Shown: positions 17,126-25,375 of the stretch, piece by piece
How the letters are laid out: the number at the start of each line of letters is the position of its first letter
How positions within the stretch are numbered: position 1 is the first letter of the stretch
Origin: Nitrospira sp. SG-bin1
Lineage (GTDB): Bacteria > Nitrospirota > Nitrospiria > Nitrospirales > Nitrospiraceae
Reading direction: 5' to 3'
Assembly: GCA_002083365.1 (NCBI GenBank)
Contig: LVWS01000033.1
Location: 124,001 to 188,000, forward strand
Length of the DNA: 64,000 nt
Notes under the pieces: generated by a model
Database searches by the model: none
What the model was told of the DNA's origin: nothing
The model's input: the letters and a program-made list of their open reading frames with translations, nothing else
Translations under genes and position numbers: made by a program

Positions 17126-17815
17126 TCATGGCGGTGAAGCAGCTGAAGAGTGGGTCCGTTCCTTCCATCCCAACAGCGACTCTTCCGCCAAATTCAAATA
17201 CTCCACCACATCGTGATCGCTGACCTGTGTAAAATCGACATAGTGGTTTCCGACGGCCCAAAACGGATCCGGTGTGGCAAGCACCACCAACTCGTCCACC
17301 TGCTCACGAGCTTCTCGTATCGTCTCCGATGGGCCGACTGGAATGGCTCCGATCAGGCGGTGCGGCCTCAGCTGCTTGATGGACTTGGCCGCCGCAAAGA
17401 ACGTGGAACCCGTGGCAATGCCGTCATCGACGAGAATGACAATACGGTCGGCAAGCGTGGGGAGATGGCGATCCTGGCGATAGAGCTGTTGCCGTCGCTT
17501 GATCTCTTGTTGCTGCATCTGAACCAACGCGTCGCAGTCCGCCTGAGACAACCCATAGGCCGCCATGGCTTCAGGGTTCAAATAGATCGTCCCTGTTTCC
17601 CCCACGGCACCCAGCGCATATTCCGGATTATCCGGTGCCCCCAGCTTCCGAGCGATGAAGACATCCAGTGGAAGGCGCAGCCCCAGACTCAACTGATACC
17701 CGACGGCGACTCCACCGCGAGGAAGCGCCAAAATAATGGCCGTGGAGTCGTTCCGGTACTGCAGCAGCGGCTCAACGAGCCGACGACCAGCCTCTTCACG
17801 ATTCCTGAACGTCAC
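17126..17815 (-). CDS. phosphoribosyltransferase-fold protein
   Basis: 229 residues with a clear PRPP-binding loop VILVDDGIATGST and the N-terminal ALPRGGVAVGYQ, which matches the family of phosphoribosyltransferases often encoded with stress and dormancy genes (in some genomes fused to a dienelactone hydrolase). The base substrate is not predictable. I set the start at GTG 17815 because AGAGAGGAAG precedes it; the frame is open to 17956 but would then cover the small membrane protein gene at 17848. Confidence 0.8.
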   Translation of the reverse strand: MTFRNREEAGRRLVEPLLQYRNDSTAIILALPRGGVAVGYQLSLGLRLPLDVFIARKLGAPDNPEYALGAVGETGTIYLNPEAMAAYGLSQADCDALVQMQQQEIKRRQQLYRQDRHLPTLADRIVILVDDGIATGSTFFAAAKSIKQLRPHRLIGAIPVGPSETIREAREQVDELVVLATPDPFWAVGNHYVDFTQVSDHDVVEYLNLAEESLLGWKERTHSSAASPP

Positions 17816-17847
17816 CGTCTTCCTCTCTGCCGATTGGACGGACGGCT

Positions 17848-18000
17848 CTACATCAAGCCGCTTGTCACACCGACCCCGATCAGGAACATCGCCATGAGAA
17901 TAATGGCGAGGATGAGGAGCACATGATGATGAGGCTCGTGTTCTTTCTGATCCCAATGGACTTCCCAGGGAATGTCCAGGTAGCGGGGGTGCCGAAACAT
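17848..18000 (-). CDS. 50-residue single-span membrane protein
   Basis: This short gene is easily missed. It starts with ATG 18000 behind an excellent GGGAGG, and encodes 50 residues: a polar N-terminal half with MFRHPRYLDIPWEVHWDQ and a histidine-rich EHEPHHH, then one hydrophobic helix (VLLILAIILMAMFLIGVGV). It lies exactly between hsp20 and the phosphoribosyltransferase start, on the same strand. The aromatic and histidine-rich cytoplasmic or periplasmic head could bind metal; that is speculation. No known family is recognised. Confidence 0.65.
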   Translation of the reverse strand: MFRHPRYLDIPWEVHWDQKEHEPHHHVLLILAIILMAMFLIGVGVTSGLM

Positions 18001-18057
18001 GATGCCCTCCCTTCAGTCAGTGAAGCTCGGGATGAGACATCCCGAGCCTGGTTCCCG

Positions 18058-18531
18058 TCAGGAAATCTTCACTTCGATCGATTTGGGTTTGGCCTTTTCC
18101 GCTTTGGGGAGATGCACTTTAAGCACGCCATCCTTGTACTCGGCGTTGACCTTGGAACCGTCGGCATCTTCGGGAAGGGTAAAGCTTCGCATAAAACTGC
18201 CGTATGAGCGCTCGACGCGGTGATATTTCTTGCCCTTTTCTTCTTTCTCGTAGTTCCGCTCGCCACTGATGGCCAGGACATCGTCGTGAACGCTGATCTT
18301 GATCTCCTCCTTCTTCATTTCCGGTACTTCAGCCTTGATGAGGTATTCCTTCTCGTCCTCCGAGATATCCACCAGCGGTGACCACTCCGTAACCGTAATG
18401 GCTTCCTTCTTATCCCCACCGGCGGAAATCGGTGCCCGGCCGAAGAAGCCTGAAAGTCGTTTCTCCATATCCTCGATCTCTTTGAAGGGATTCCATCTCG
18501 TCGTCGGTTCCCATCTAGTCAACGCGCTCAT
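18058..18531 (-). CDS. small heat-shock protein, Hsp20 family
   Basis: 157 residues; the alpha-crystallin domain spans about 48-145, with SPLVDISEDEKEYLIKAEVP, GERNYEKEEKGKKYHRVERSYGSFMRSF and the C-terminal VNAEYKDGVLKVHLPK. ATP-independent holdase that keeps unfolded proteins soluble. It is the first gene of the minus-strand run, so a heat or stress promoter in the 64 bases before it may drive the whole set. A C-terminal I-x-I/V motif is present as IEVKI. Confidence 0.9.
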   Translation of the reverse strand: MSALTRWEPTTRWNPFKEIEDMEKRLSGFFGRAPISAGGDKKEAITVTEWSPLVDISEDEKEYLIKAEVPEMKKEEIKISVHDDVLAISGERNYEKEEKGKKYHRVERSYGSFMRSFTLPEDADGSKVNAEYKDGVLKVHLPKAEKAKPKSIEVKIS

Positions 18532-18595
18532 GACTAAGACCTCCTTGTGTGGTGATGAGTGTCGGATCCTCTAGTCTGACGACTGTGCATCGACG

Positions 18596-18817
18596 GTGCC
18601 ACCGTCCGCGACGCAAACCTATGTCATCCAAGATAAGCGGTATCTCTGTGAAATACTGATTTTGCGATGGTCGACGGGAGAGGAGTATGTGGCATTACGG
18701 GACAGTGATATCCATGGTGCTGTTGCCTCTTTCGACATCACGGCAGTGAGTCTTGAACGAAAGCCGAGCGAGGTCATTGTCGAATCCTTTTCCATCCCGG
18801 TGGCTCTCACGGCCTAA
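18596..18817 (+). CDS. small hypothetical protein
   Basis: A 73-residue frame starting at GTG 18596, diverging from hsp20 and ending 12 bases before the zinc-ribbon gene at 18830. The amino-acid makeup is ordinary (LILRWSTGEEYVALRD, EVIVESFSIPV), and the spacing supports a two-gene unit with its neighbour, but I recognise no family and see no strong ribosome site. Confidence 0.4.
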   Translation: MPPSATQTYVIQDKRYLCEILILRWSTGEEYVALRDSDIHGAVASFDITAVSLERKPSEVIVESFSIPVALTA

Positions 18818-18829
18818 GGAGGACAGTCT

Positions 18830-19075
18830 ATGACCAGCGCTGTTGCCACGAAAGAAAACACAAGAGTTCGCCTTCACCGCTGTGATCGCTGCGGCGGGTT
18901 GATGGTTCGGGAGAAAGTGTTGGAGCTTGGCTCATTCGATTGGCATTGTGTCTGCTGCGGGGAGCGTGTCGATGCGGTCATTCTCGCCCATCGTCAGACA
19001 CAGAGTCCGAAGGATATGGCTTACGAAGAAGCGCAGAGGCTTTTTGCCAGGAAAGGGAAAGCCCGATTCAGTTAG
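18830..19075 (+). CDS. small zinc-ribbon protein
   Basis: 81 residues starting at ATG 18830 with AAGGAGG in front. HRCDRCGGLM and WHCVCCGERVD give two C-x2-C knuckles about 25 residues apart, a zinc ribbon. The rest is a charged tail with EEAQRLFARKGKAR. Probably nucleic-acid or protein binding; unknown function. One of several tiny Cys-rich genes in this stretch. Confidence 0.7.
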   Translation: MTSAVATKENTRVRLHRCDRCGGLMVREKVLELGSFDWHCVCCGERVDAVILAHRQTQSPKDMAYEEAQRLFARKGKARFS

Positions 19076-19166
19076 TTACTGCTTCCGTCGGGCCTTATAC
19101 TGCCGGGTTCTGTGGCTTTCTTGATTCCGGCGAGATCGAGATTATCTGATAAGTGAAGGAGGTGTC

Positions 19167-19298
19167 GTGAATGTAGAGAGGGCGAAGGTGGTAGGTGAGG
19201 GCTCGCTCCTGTGCAGCCAATGTGCGAGGGATGCGGGCGCTGTTTCCGTCGCGGAGTCACAGTTCGAGGGACGCGCTATCGGTCATCGGTGCCATTAG
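19167..19298 (+). CDS. 43-residue Cys/His-rich microprotein
   Basis: GTG 19167 follows a perfect GAAGGAGGTG. The 43-residue product has C-x2-C (LLCSQCARD) and ends H-R-C-H, so four or five metal ligands are arranged like a minimal zinc ribbon. It lies between the zinc-ribbon gene at 18830 and the one at 20082. The ribosome site and the metal-ligand pattern are my only evidence. Confidence 0.45.
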   Translation: MNVERAKVVGEGSLLCSQCARDAGAVSVAESQFEGRAIGHRCH

Positions 19299-20081
19299 GC
19301 ACGGCCGTGAATGCGGGCCAGAATAAAGATTGAGGCGCGGGGCAATCAGCCTTAAGCGACTGAAGGATTGCCGAGCGTGATTCCGGCCAGATGACGGTCC
19401 CCGTCGTTCTACACAAGAGCGAGCCGTTGTTTATGTTCCTTCTATGAGAATTCTTGTTTCCAAGACTCCAACGACACCAACCACTCAGTCTAAAAAGGCT
19501 TCACTCTATTTTATGACCTGCATCCATTTATCCGGGACATCACCTGGACGTAAGGCAAAAGCGGAGGCAGGTCTAGAGAGCTCTTCGTGAAAAGTGGAGG
19601 TCTTGGAGGGGTTTAGGCTTCCCGCTCGACACCGGCGGGCTTGCTCACCACCCCAGCGCTCGACCTCGGTTCCCTGACTGTTCCTCTCACCGAAGCCTCC
19701 GCTCAACTACGAGATAACCCCGCTTTACGCATAATCAATCCCCGATCACTTGACCACTGTAGCGGAGGGGGCATAGACGAGCCAGTGTGTGGCCGATGCA
19801 TCGAGGCTTTTCTTGGGGACAACGGAGGCAGCGCAAATGGCGCAAGACGCTCAAGCATTCTCCTAGGTTTCGGCACTAGGGTTGTCCTAATCATACATGC
19901 AAATATTATTGACTCCTCACTTATCAAGCCGATCGGGAGCATGTCGCTCTTGTGGAGTCTTTGTGATGAGGCCTACAATAACAGCCTCTGCCATCGTGAT
20001 CGATAACGGCAAGGGCACATGGAAAAATCTCTCCAGGGGTCCGAAGGCGAGCATTCGTTGCTCGAAGGAGCGGAGGTGTCT
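19299..20081 (+). other. intergenic stretch without a supported gene
   Basis: Frames in this stretch have no recognisable domains, plausible ribosome sites or normal codon use, and those on the two strands compete with each other. I see one imperfect inverted repeat (GGCAATC at 19343 with GATTGCC near 19374) and no other structure. Confidence 0.4.
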
Positions 20082-20261
20082 ATGGAGACTCCCATAGTGC
20101 GTGAAACGGTGCAGAAATCCGACGAAGCCACCGCGAATTCGTCCTGCGTTCATGGACGACTCATCGACGAGGTCCTGACCAGAGGTGGCAAGCGAACAGG
20201 CAAAGTTCGATGCCTGGAGTGTGGGGCCACCTTCGACGATCCGTACCAAGGTTCGAAGTAA
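20082..20261 (+). CDS. 59-residue zinc-ribbon-like protein
   Basis: Starts at ATG 20082 behind GGAGCGGAGGTG. The C-terminal half has CVHGRLIDEVLTRGGKRTG followed by VRCLECGATFDDP, a C-x2-C zinc knuckle plus an upstream Cys-x-His. This pattern occurs in small bacterial proteins of unknown role. Its frame is open upstream to 20019, but that start has no good ribosome site. Confidence 0.55.
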   Translation: METPIVRETVQKSDEATANSSCVHGRLIDEVLTRGGKRTGKVRCLECGATFDDPYQGSK

Positions 20262-20515
20262 TGTGACCAGATAAGCGTAGAGTCTTTGCCTTGCTTCCGT
20301 GATGTCTCTCTCCACGTGAGATGCCGTGACGTGAACCGTACATAGAGTGCGTCTCGGTGAGAGCGGTGTTCCGCCACAGGATTCCGAGTGGTAGTGCCGC
20401 ACAATACCACACGTTATGACAGGGAACGCTGAGCTTATCGGTGGCTGACCTTAACGCCGCCCGCTCGCAGTAGCATCATTTTCAGCCGCTCCGTCTTGTC
20501 GTCTCACCGGCGACC

Positions 20516-20789
20516 ATGAGTGGCATTCAAGATGCAAGCGGAGCTCTTCCGTTCCACGACCAAAGCAGTGCGCACGTCGATCAGAAGGGAGAACACATCC
20601 TGGAAGTCATCCTTCGTTCCCCAGGTAGCCAGCTCGAAGAAGTGGTTCTTGAGTGTCCAGACCTGGATCTGGAATCAGGTGTTCTGTGAGCTGAACCGCC
20701 TGAGTCGAGGGGGACAAGTCCGACTCACGATGAAAAGTACCGGCCTCTATGCGGGGCCGAACCCCACATCGTGCAACCATCCTGCGTGA
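20516..20789 (+). pseudogene. frameshifted small winged-HTH-like gene (paralogue of 46854 gene)
   Basis: From ATG 20516 one frame reads ILEVILRSPGSQLEEVVLECPDL and then hits a stop; the next frame continues with WNQVFCELNRLSRGGQVRLTM. Joined, these align with the intact gene at 46854, which has MEEVVGLCPELTWNQVYLAIDYLNKAGKVSVTL. One extra base near 20665 (in CTGGATCTGGAAT) explains the break. So this is a paralogue disabled by a +1 frameshift, or a sequencing error. Confidence 0.55.
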
Positions 20790-20814
20790 GAGAAGAGAAG
20801 GAGGGAGTGAAGCC

Positions 20815-21063
20815 ATGCAACCACAGACGGCGAAAGAAGCGCGCAAGCGGAAGGGCACTGAATCGATCCAGAAACCGGAGTCGGCTGCCGCTGAGAAGGA
20901 GCCGGTCCATTGCCAGCCGGTTTCTCCCTGTGACGATCTCCAAGCCCGCATCACCAATCGCGCCTATGAGTTGTACGTGGATCATGGATATCGGCAGGGC
21001 CGCGCGCTCGAGGACTGGTTGGAGGCAGAGCGAGAGATCCTCGGGCTCGAATGCAACGCGTAA
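20815..21063 (+). CDS. DUF2934 family protein
   Basis: 82 residues from ATG 20815, which has GAAGGAGGGAG upstream. The C-terminal half, ITNRAYELYVDHGYRQGRALEDWLEAEREIL, is the hallmark of DUF2934: a short helical unit found in many proteobacteria and Nitrospira. The N-terminal half is Lys/Glu-rich and probably disordered. Function unknown. The upstream frame extension to 20749 is unlikely to be translated. Confidence 0.8.
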   Translation: MQPQTAKEARKRKGTESIQKPESAAAEKEPVHCQPVSPCDDLQARITNRAYELYVDHGYRQGRALEDWLEAEREILGLECNA

Positions 21064-21119
21064 TCACGTCCAACAGGAGTTGCGCTGCTTGGATCACTCA
21101 ATAGAGAAGGAGGTTGCCC

Positions 21120-21470
21120 ATGAGACGACAATCATTCGCCGTGTGTGCCTTGGCCCTGTTATTGGCAGCTGGAACACTAGCCGTCGCCGGAGGAGCCTAC
21201 GCCACCGACAAAGAAAAGAAAGGCAAGGCGGAGATGGCTGCAGCAGCCAAGGTGACGATCGACGAGGCGATCAAAACGGCATCGGACAAGGTGGCAGGGA
21301 AAGTCATCGAGGCCGAGCTTGAGAAAAAGCACAACAAAATCGTCTGGGAAGTCGAAGTCCTTACGGCCGAGAATAAGGTGATGGAGGTCCACATCGACGC
21401 CGAGAGCGGTGCGGTGATCGATGTGGAAGAGGAAAAGGTGAAACCGAAAAAATCACCTAAGATGAGATAA
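21120..21470 (+). CDS. periplasmic PepSY-domain protein
   Basis: 116 residues. ATG 21120 follows GAAGGAGG. A signal peptide (cleavage near AYA) precedes a single PepSY domain: VTIDEAIKTASDKVAGKVIEAELEKKHNKIVWEVEVLT and the typical VHIDAESGAVIDVEEE. PepSY proteins inhibit proteases or act in signalling in the periplasm. The C-terminus is basic (KVKPKKSPKMR). Confidence 0.85.
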   Translation: MRRQSFAVCALALLLAAGTLAVAGGAYATDKEKKGKAEMAAAAKVTIDEAIKTASDKVAGKVIEAELEKKHNKIVWEVEVLTAENKVMEVHIDAESGAVIDVEEEKVKPKKSPKMR

Positions 21471-21771
21471 AGCGCTTTGTAAACAAGTCTGAGCGCGCGA
21501 GCCCAATGAAAGCGTGAGTACAAGGACCGGAATCTGTCTCCACATTGTTGCAGCAGGTGATTCCCCGTGCAGCTGGGCCCTTGATGCTGGCACCGTCGTG
21601 CGAAGGGCCAAGCGGGAAGAGTGGGCGAACGCGGGTTGGACGGCCTGAGGCGGGCAAACCTTCATCATGACGCACCGGATCAGTGGATACCGCTGATGGC
21701 CCTTGGTGATCCGCTCAGAAACAGATTGCCTTTCGCGCAAACGTGAGTTAATCGGACCCTACCTGTGAACA
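21471..21771 (+). other. intergenic stretch without a supported gene
   Basis: I see no frame with a convincing start, no hairpin with a T-run and no repeat. It probably holds the promoter and leader of the S-AdoMet synthetase gene. Confidence 0.4.
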
Positions 21772-22986
21772 ATGAGTCTCATTGAGCCGATGATCGTCGA
21801 ATCCTCTCGGATCTCACCCGCAGAGGAAGCGATGGAGATCGTGGAACGAAAAGGGTTGGGTCATCCCGACACCATTTGCGATGCCGTGATGGAGGCTGTT
21901 GCTGTCCAACTGGCCAGAACCTATCTTAAGACGTGCGGCCGCGTCCTCCATTTCAATGCCGACAAGGGGATGTTAGTGGCCGGCCAGGTCGATTGTCGAT
22001 TTGGCGGAGGGTCGATCTTGACGCCGATGCGGTTGGTGATGGGCGACCGGGCCACCTTCGAATGGAAAAACAAGCGTATGCCGATTAACGAGATCGCCGA
22101 ACAAACGGCATTCAGGTGGCTCAAACGGCATCTACCTCGCATCAAGCCGCTCAAAGAACTGGAATGCCAAGTTGAATTGAGGCCGGCATCAGAGGAACTG
22201 CGGTCCGTGTCTGAGCAGCCGCGGGAAGCCGTCGCCAATGATACATCCGCCACCGTCGGATACGCACCTTTGACGCCGACGGAGCGGCTGGTGTTCCAGA
22301 TCGAGCGATTCTTGAACAGCCGTTCATTCAAAAATGAATTTCCGGACACCGGCGAAGATGTCAAGGTACTGGCCGTACGACGCGGCAGGGATTTGACTGT
22401 GACGGTGGCGATGCCGTTTCTCGCTCCGTTGATCAGTCGCGAGTCCGAGTATTTCGCACGCAAGGCGCTGGTGACGCGCGCGCTAAAAGAGTTTGTGGAA
22501 CGAAACAGTGGGCGCGGCGTTTCACCGCACATACACGTGAATACATTGGATCGGCGCGGCGCCGGTGAGGCCGGTGCCTATCTGACGCTACTCGGCACAT
22601 CGGCGGAGGCCGGTGATTCCGGCGAGGTGGGGCGGGGCAATCGTGTCTGTGGGATTATCTCACTCCGCCGGCCGGCCAGCGCCGAGGCCGCGGCCGGCAA
22701 GAATCCGGTGACGCATGTCGGAAAAATATACAACGTACTGGCGCAGGTATTAGCCGAAGACATCCATAAGAAAGTGCACGGAGTGCGAGAGGTCACCGTT
22801 TGGATCACTAGCCAGATCGGGCGTCCGATTTCTTCACCGCAATTGGTGGTCGTCGAAGTCGTTCCGACAGCCGGGAGGACGCTGCAGGCCGTACGTCCGC
22901 AAATTAGGCAAGAAGTTCAATTGGCCTTCACGCGTGTGAAGGCTTTCTGCAACGCGCTGACGAGGGGCCTGTATGCAGTGTGCTGA
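21772..22986 (+). CDS. mat: S-adenosylmethionine synthetase, archaeal type
   Basis: 404 residues, the length of the archaeal-type methionine adenosyltransferase family, unrelated in simple alignment to bacterial MetK. Signatures: ERKGLGHPDTICDAVMEAVA near residue 25, NADKGMLVAGQVDCRFGGG, and GDSGEVGRGNRVCGIISL followed by AAAGKNPVTHVGKIYN. The reaction is ATP + methionine to S-adenosylmethionine + PPi + Pi. This type is sporadic in bacteria. It stands alone, upstream of the FBP aldolase/phosphatase, another enzyme of archaeal distribution. Confidence 0.93.
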   Translation: MSLIEPMIVESSRISPAEEAMEIVERKGLGHPDTICDAVMEAVAVQLARTYLKTCGRVLHFNADKGMLVAGQVDCRFGGGSILTPMRLVMGDRATFEWKNKRMPINEIAEQTAFRWLKRHLPRIKPLKELECQVELRPASEELRSVSEQPREAVANDTSATVGYAPLTPTERLVFQIERFLNSRSFKNEFPDTGEDVKVLAVRRGRDLTVTVAMPFLAPLISRESEYFARKALVTRALKEFVERNSGRGVSPHIHVNTLDRRGAGEAGAYLTLLGTSAEAGDSGEVGRGNRVCGIISLRRPASAEAAAGKNPVTHVGKIYNVLAQVLAEDIHKKVHGVREVTVWITSQIGRPISSPQLVVVEVVPTAGRTLQAVRPQIRQEVQLAFTRVKAFCNALTRGLYAVC

Positions 22987-23280
22987 AAGCGTTACACGCG
23001 GCGTGTGTCGAATGCCTCAGCAACAAATGACAGCACTCTCATGAATGCGCCTGGTGCAAGACCATGTTAAGCCTCGTCCACTGTTGCATCGCGCCTCATC
23101 GCGCCTCACTTCACTGTAGACCCATTCCCCAAGTAAGTGCCTGAATCATTGCCCATGCCACGTATCTCTATGAATCCGACCACGGAACGTAAAATAGCTC
23201 CGAAACCGCTGTGGCATTGAGATTGCTCATCTTTGTTTAGGTAGCAGGCGTGCTCTCGTTCGCCAGAAGAGGAGACAGCC

Positions 23281-24387
23281 ATGAAGGTCACCCTGAGCAT
23301 CATCAAAGCCGATATCGGATCGATCGGCGGCCATATCTGTCCCTCGCGCCAATTGCTGGAAACGGTTCGGAGCTATGTTGCTCAGCATGGCTCTTCGTTA
23401 TTGATCGACCAGTATGTCAGCAGTACCGGTGATGATATCGCGATCTTGATGAGCCACCGGCATGGCGTCGGACACGAGGCGGTCCACAAACTGGCGTGGG
23501 ACGCCTTCCTGGCCGGGACGAAGGTTGCCAAACAACAGGGGCTCTACGGTGCCGGTCAGGATTTGTTGAAAGACGCCTTCTCGGGCAATGTGCACGGGAT
23601 GGGACCCGCCGTGGCGGAGATGGAGTTCAACGAGCGGCCGAATGAGCCATTTCTGTTCTTCGCGGCCGATAAGACCGATCCGGGTGCCTTTAATCTACCG
23701 CTGTATCTGGCTTTCGCCGATCCCATGAACACACCGGGGTTGATCCTGGCGCCCAACATGGCACAAGGCTTCCGCTTCGTCATTATGGATGTGAATCATA
23801 CTGAAGGCGACCGGATCATCGAGCTGGATGCCCCGAAACAATTATACGAAATCGCCGCGTTATTGCGGGACACCGAACGGTACGCGGTGGAATCGGTCTG
23901 GTCAGCCGCAAGCGGGGAACAAGCGGTGGTCGCCTCCACCTCCCGGCTACATAACATCGCCGGGAAGTACACCGGCAAGGACGATCCGGTGATGCTTGTC
24001 CGAGTACAGAAGGATTTCCCGGCCACGGGCGAGATCTTGGCACCTTATGCAGTCGGGCCTTATGTGGCAGGTGGGATGCGTGGCTCCCATCAGATGCCCT
24101 TGATGCCGGTTCCCCTTCAGTCCGGTATCAGCTACTTCGATGGCCCTCCGGTGATCACCTGTGCGGCGTTCGCCATGCACGAGGGACGGTTCACCGAACC
24201 GGTGGATCCGTTCGCTCATCCGTTTTGGAATCGAGTACGCGACACCGTGTCCGACAAGGCCATCGACATGCGCCGCCAAGGGTTCTTCGGTGCCGCCATG
24301 CTGCCCATGGGGGAATTGGAATATACAGGCATCATGGAAAACCTGAAGGCGCTTGAGCCACGATTCCGCGTACGCACAGATTCCTAA
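23281..24387 (+). CDS. fructose-1,6-bisphosphate aldolase/phosphatase
   Basis: 368 residues, matching the bifunctional FBP aldolase/phosphatase (archaeal or deep-branching bacterial type). The N-terminus KVTLSIIKADIGSIGGHICPS carries the metal-binding aspartate and histidine; TGDDIAILMSH, FFAADKTDPGAFNLPLY and YVAGGMRGSHQMPLMPV are family motifs, the last holding the residues that contact the sugar phosphates. It makes fructose 6-phosphate from triose phosphates and so commits carbon to gluconeogenesis, in line with autotrophy. AGAGGAG precedes ATG 23281. Confidence 0.93.
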   Translation: MKVTLSIIKADIGSIGGHICPSRQLLETVRSYVAQHGSSLLIDQYVSSTGDDIAILMSHRHGVGHEAVHKLAWDAFLAGTKVAKQQGLYGAGQDLLKDAFSGNVHGMGPAVAEMEFNERPNEPFLFFAADKTDPGAFNLPLYLAFADPMNTPGLILAPNMAQGFRFVIMDVNHTEGDRIIELDAPKQLYEIAALLRDTERYAVESVWSAASGEQAVVASTSRLHNIAGKYTGKDDPVMLVRVQKDFPATGEILAPYAVGPYVAGGMRGSHQMPLMPVPLQSGISYFDGPPVITCAAFAMHEGRFTEPVDPFAHPFWNRVRDTVSDKAIDMRRQGFFGAAMLPMGELEYTGIMENLKALEPRFRVRTDS

Positions 24388-24483
24388 CCTGACAGGAGGA
24401 TCAACGCCAGGCGTGAATCATGGCGTTGGGCGAGACGATCGCATTCTGTCCTTTACAGTTCGTCGCAAGACACATAGGCCTGG

Positions 24484-25086
24484 TTAAGGCAGCAACCTGA
24501 AGTGAGCACGCCGATTTGATTGCCAGCAGGCTTCGGTGCGCTCCATGCAGAACGGCCGCTCTTTCCCATAGCTCGCCGTCTGAATTCGAGATGCCTGCAC
24601 GCCGAGAGCCTGCAAATGTCGACTGGCGGCCTGTGCGCGCCGCTCCCCAAGAACGAGGTTGTACGCACTGGTTCCCCGCTCGTCGCAATGGCCTTCGATC
24701 ACAACGTTTTGAAACGGTTGCGCCTTCAGAATCGCGGCATTGGATTTGAGCCTGGGTCGTGCATCACTCCGAATAGCGTACTGATCGAAATCGAAAAAAA
24801 TGTCCGACAGCTCCGGCGTCGGTTGAGCCGACGCAGAGGCTGCCGGCTCCGGGGGCACAGGGACCGGTTGTTCCGCCGTGCGTACCTCTTCGATCGGAGT
24901 CGTAACCGTGGGCAGTGGTTCCGCTTTCACTGTTATTGTTTCTGTGACAGCGGCCGGAGATGAACTTGGCGTAGAAGCCCGGTCTTCCCCCGTAGTTGCG
25001 ACTGTTCGGCCAGAGCATCCAGCGGCCAGGACAAGGAGAATCAACCAAGGGACGAACGCTCTCATATGAAACCGTGATGCTGCCAT
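24484..25086 (-). CDS. Pal-like OmpA-family peptidoglycan-associated lipoprotein
   Basis: 200 residues. A signal with lipobox AAGC (after LILLVLAAGC) is followed by a Pro/Ala-rich linker and a C-terminal OmpA domain beginning FFDFDQYAIRSD, with VVIEGHCDERGTSAYNLVLGERRA, the peptidoglycan (meso-DAP) binding motif, and LGVQASRIQTASYGKERP. It ties outer membrane to cell wall, as Pal does. ATG 25086 or ATG 25065 could be the start. It is transcribed towards, and converges with, the FBP aldolase gene. Confidence 0.87.
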   Translation of the reverse strand: MAASRFHMRAFVPWLILLVLAAGCSGRTVATTGEDRASTPSSSPAAVTETITVKAEPLPTVTTPIEEVRTAEQPVPVPPEPAASASAQPTPELSDIFFDFDQYAIRSDARPRLKSNAAILKAQPFQNVVIEGHCDERGTSAYNLVLGERRAQAASRHLQALGVQASRIQTASYGKERPFCMERTEACWQSNRRAHFRLLP

Positions 25087-25375
25087 AGTCGCTCACTTAT
25101 TCATCATTCATCCGTCATCAGAGTAGATGAATGGATCGAGCATGTGGTGTCTTTGCCGTGGTCGTGCGCTCTCGCGCCATTTGCATGATAGGGGGACGCT
25201 ACGAACCGCGCAACTAGTTGATTCCCCTGTGTATGACGCAACAGCCAAAGGGCACAGAGCACTCAGCTGCTCTTCCGATGCTTCCCGTCTTGCATGGGAG
25301 GAAGAGAGTCCGTACGATGGCGATGGTCCGTGTATCAAAAAATGAGCGGTTCCCTTCGTAGTAGCGGCTGGTGAA

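Noticed and set aside
19641..20006. A 121-codon frame in the gap at 19.3-20 kb
   Set aside because: Composition is unlike a real protein, no ribosome site is present and opposite-strand frames of similar length exist.
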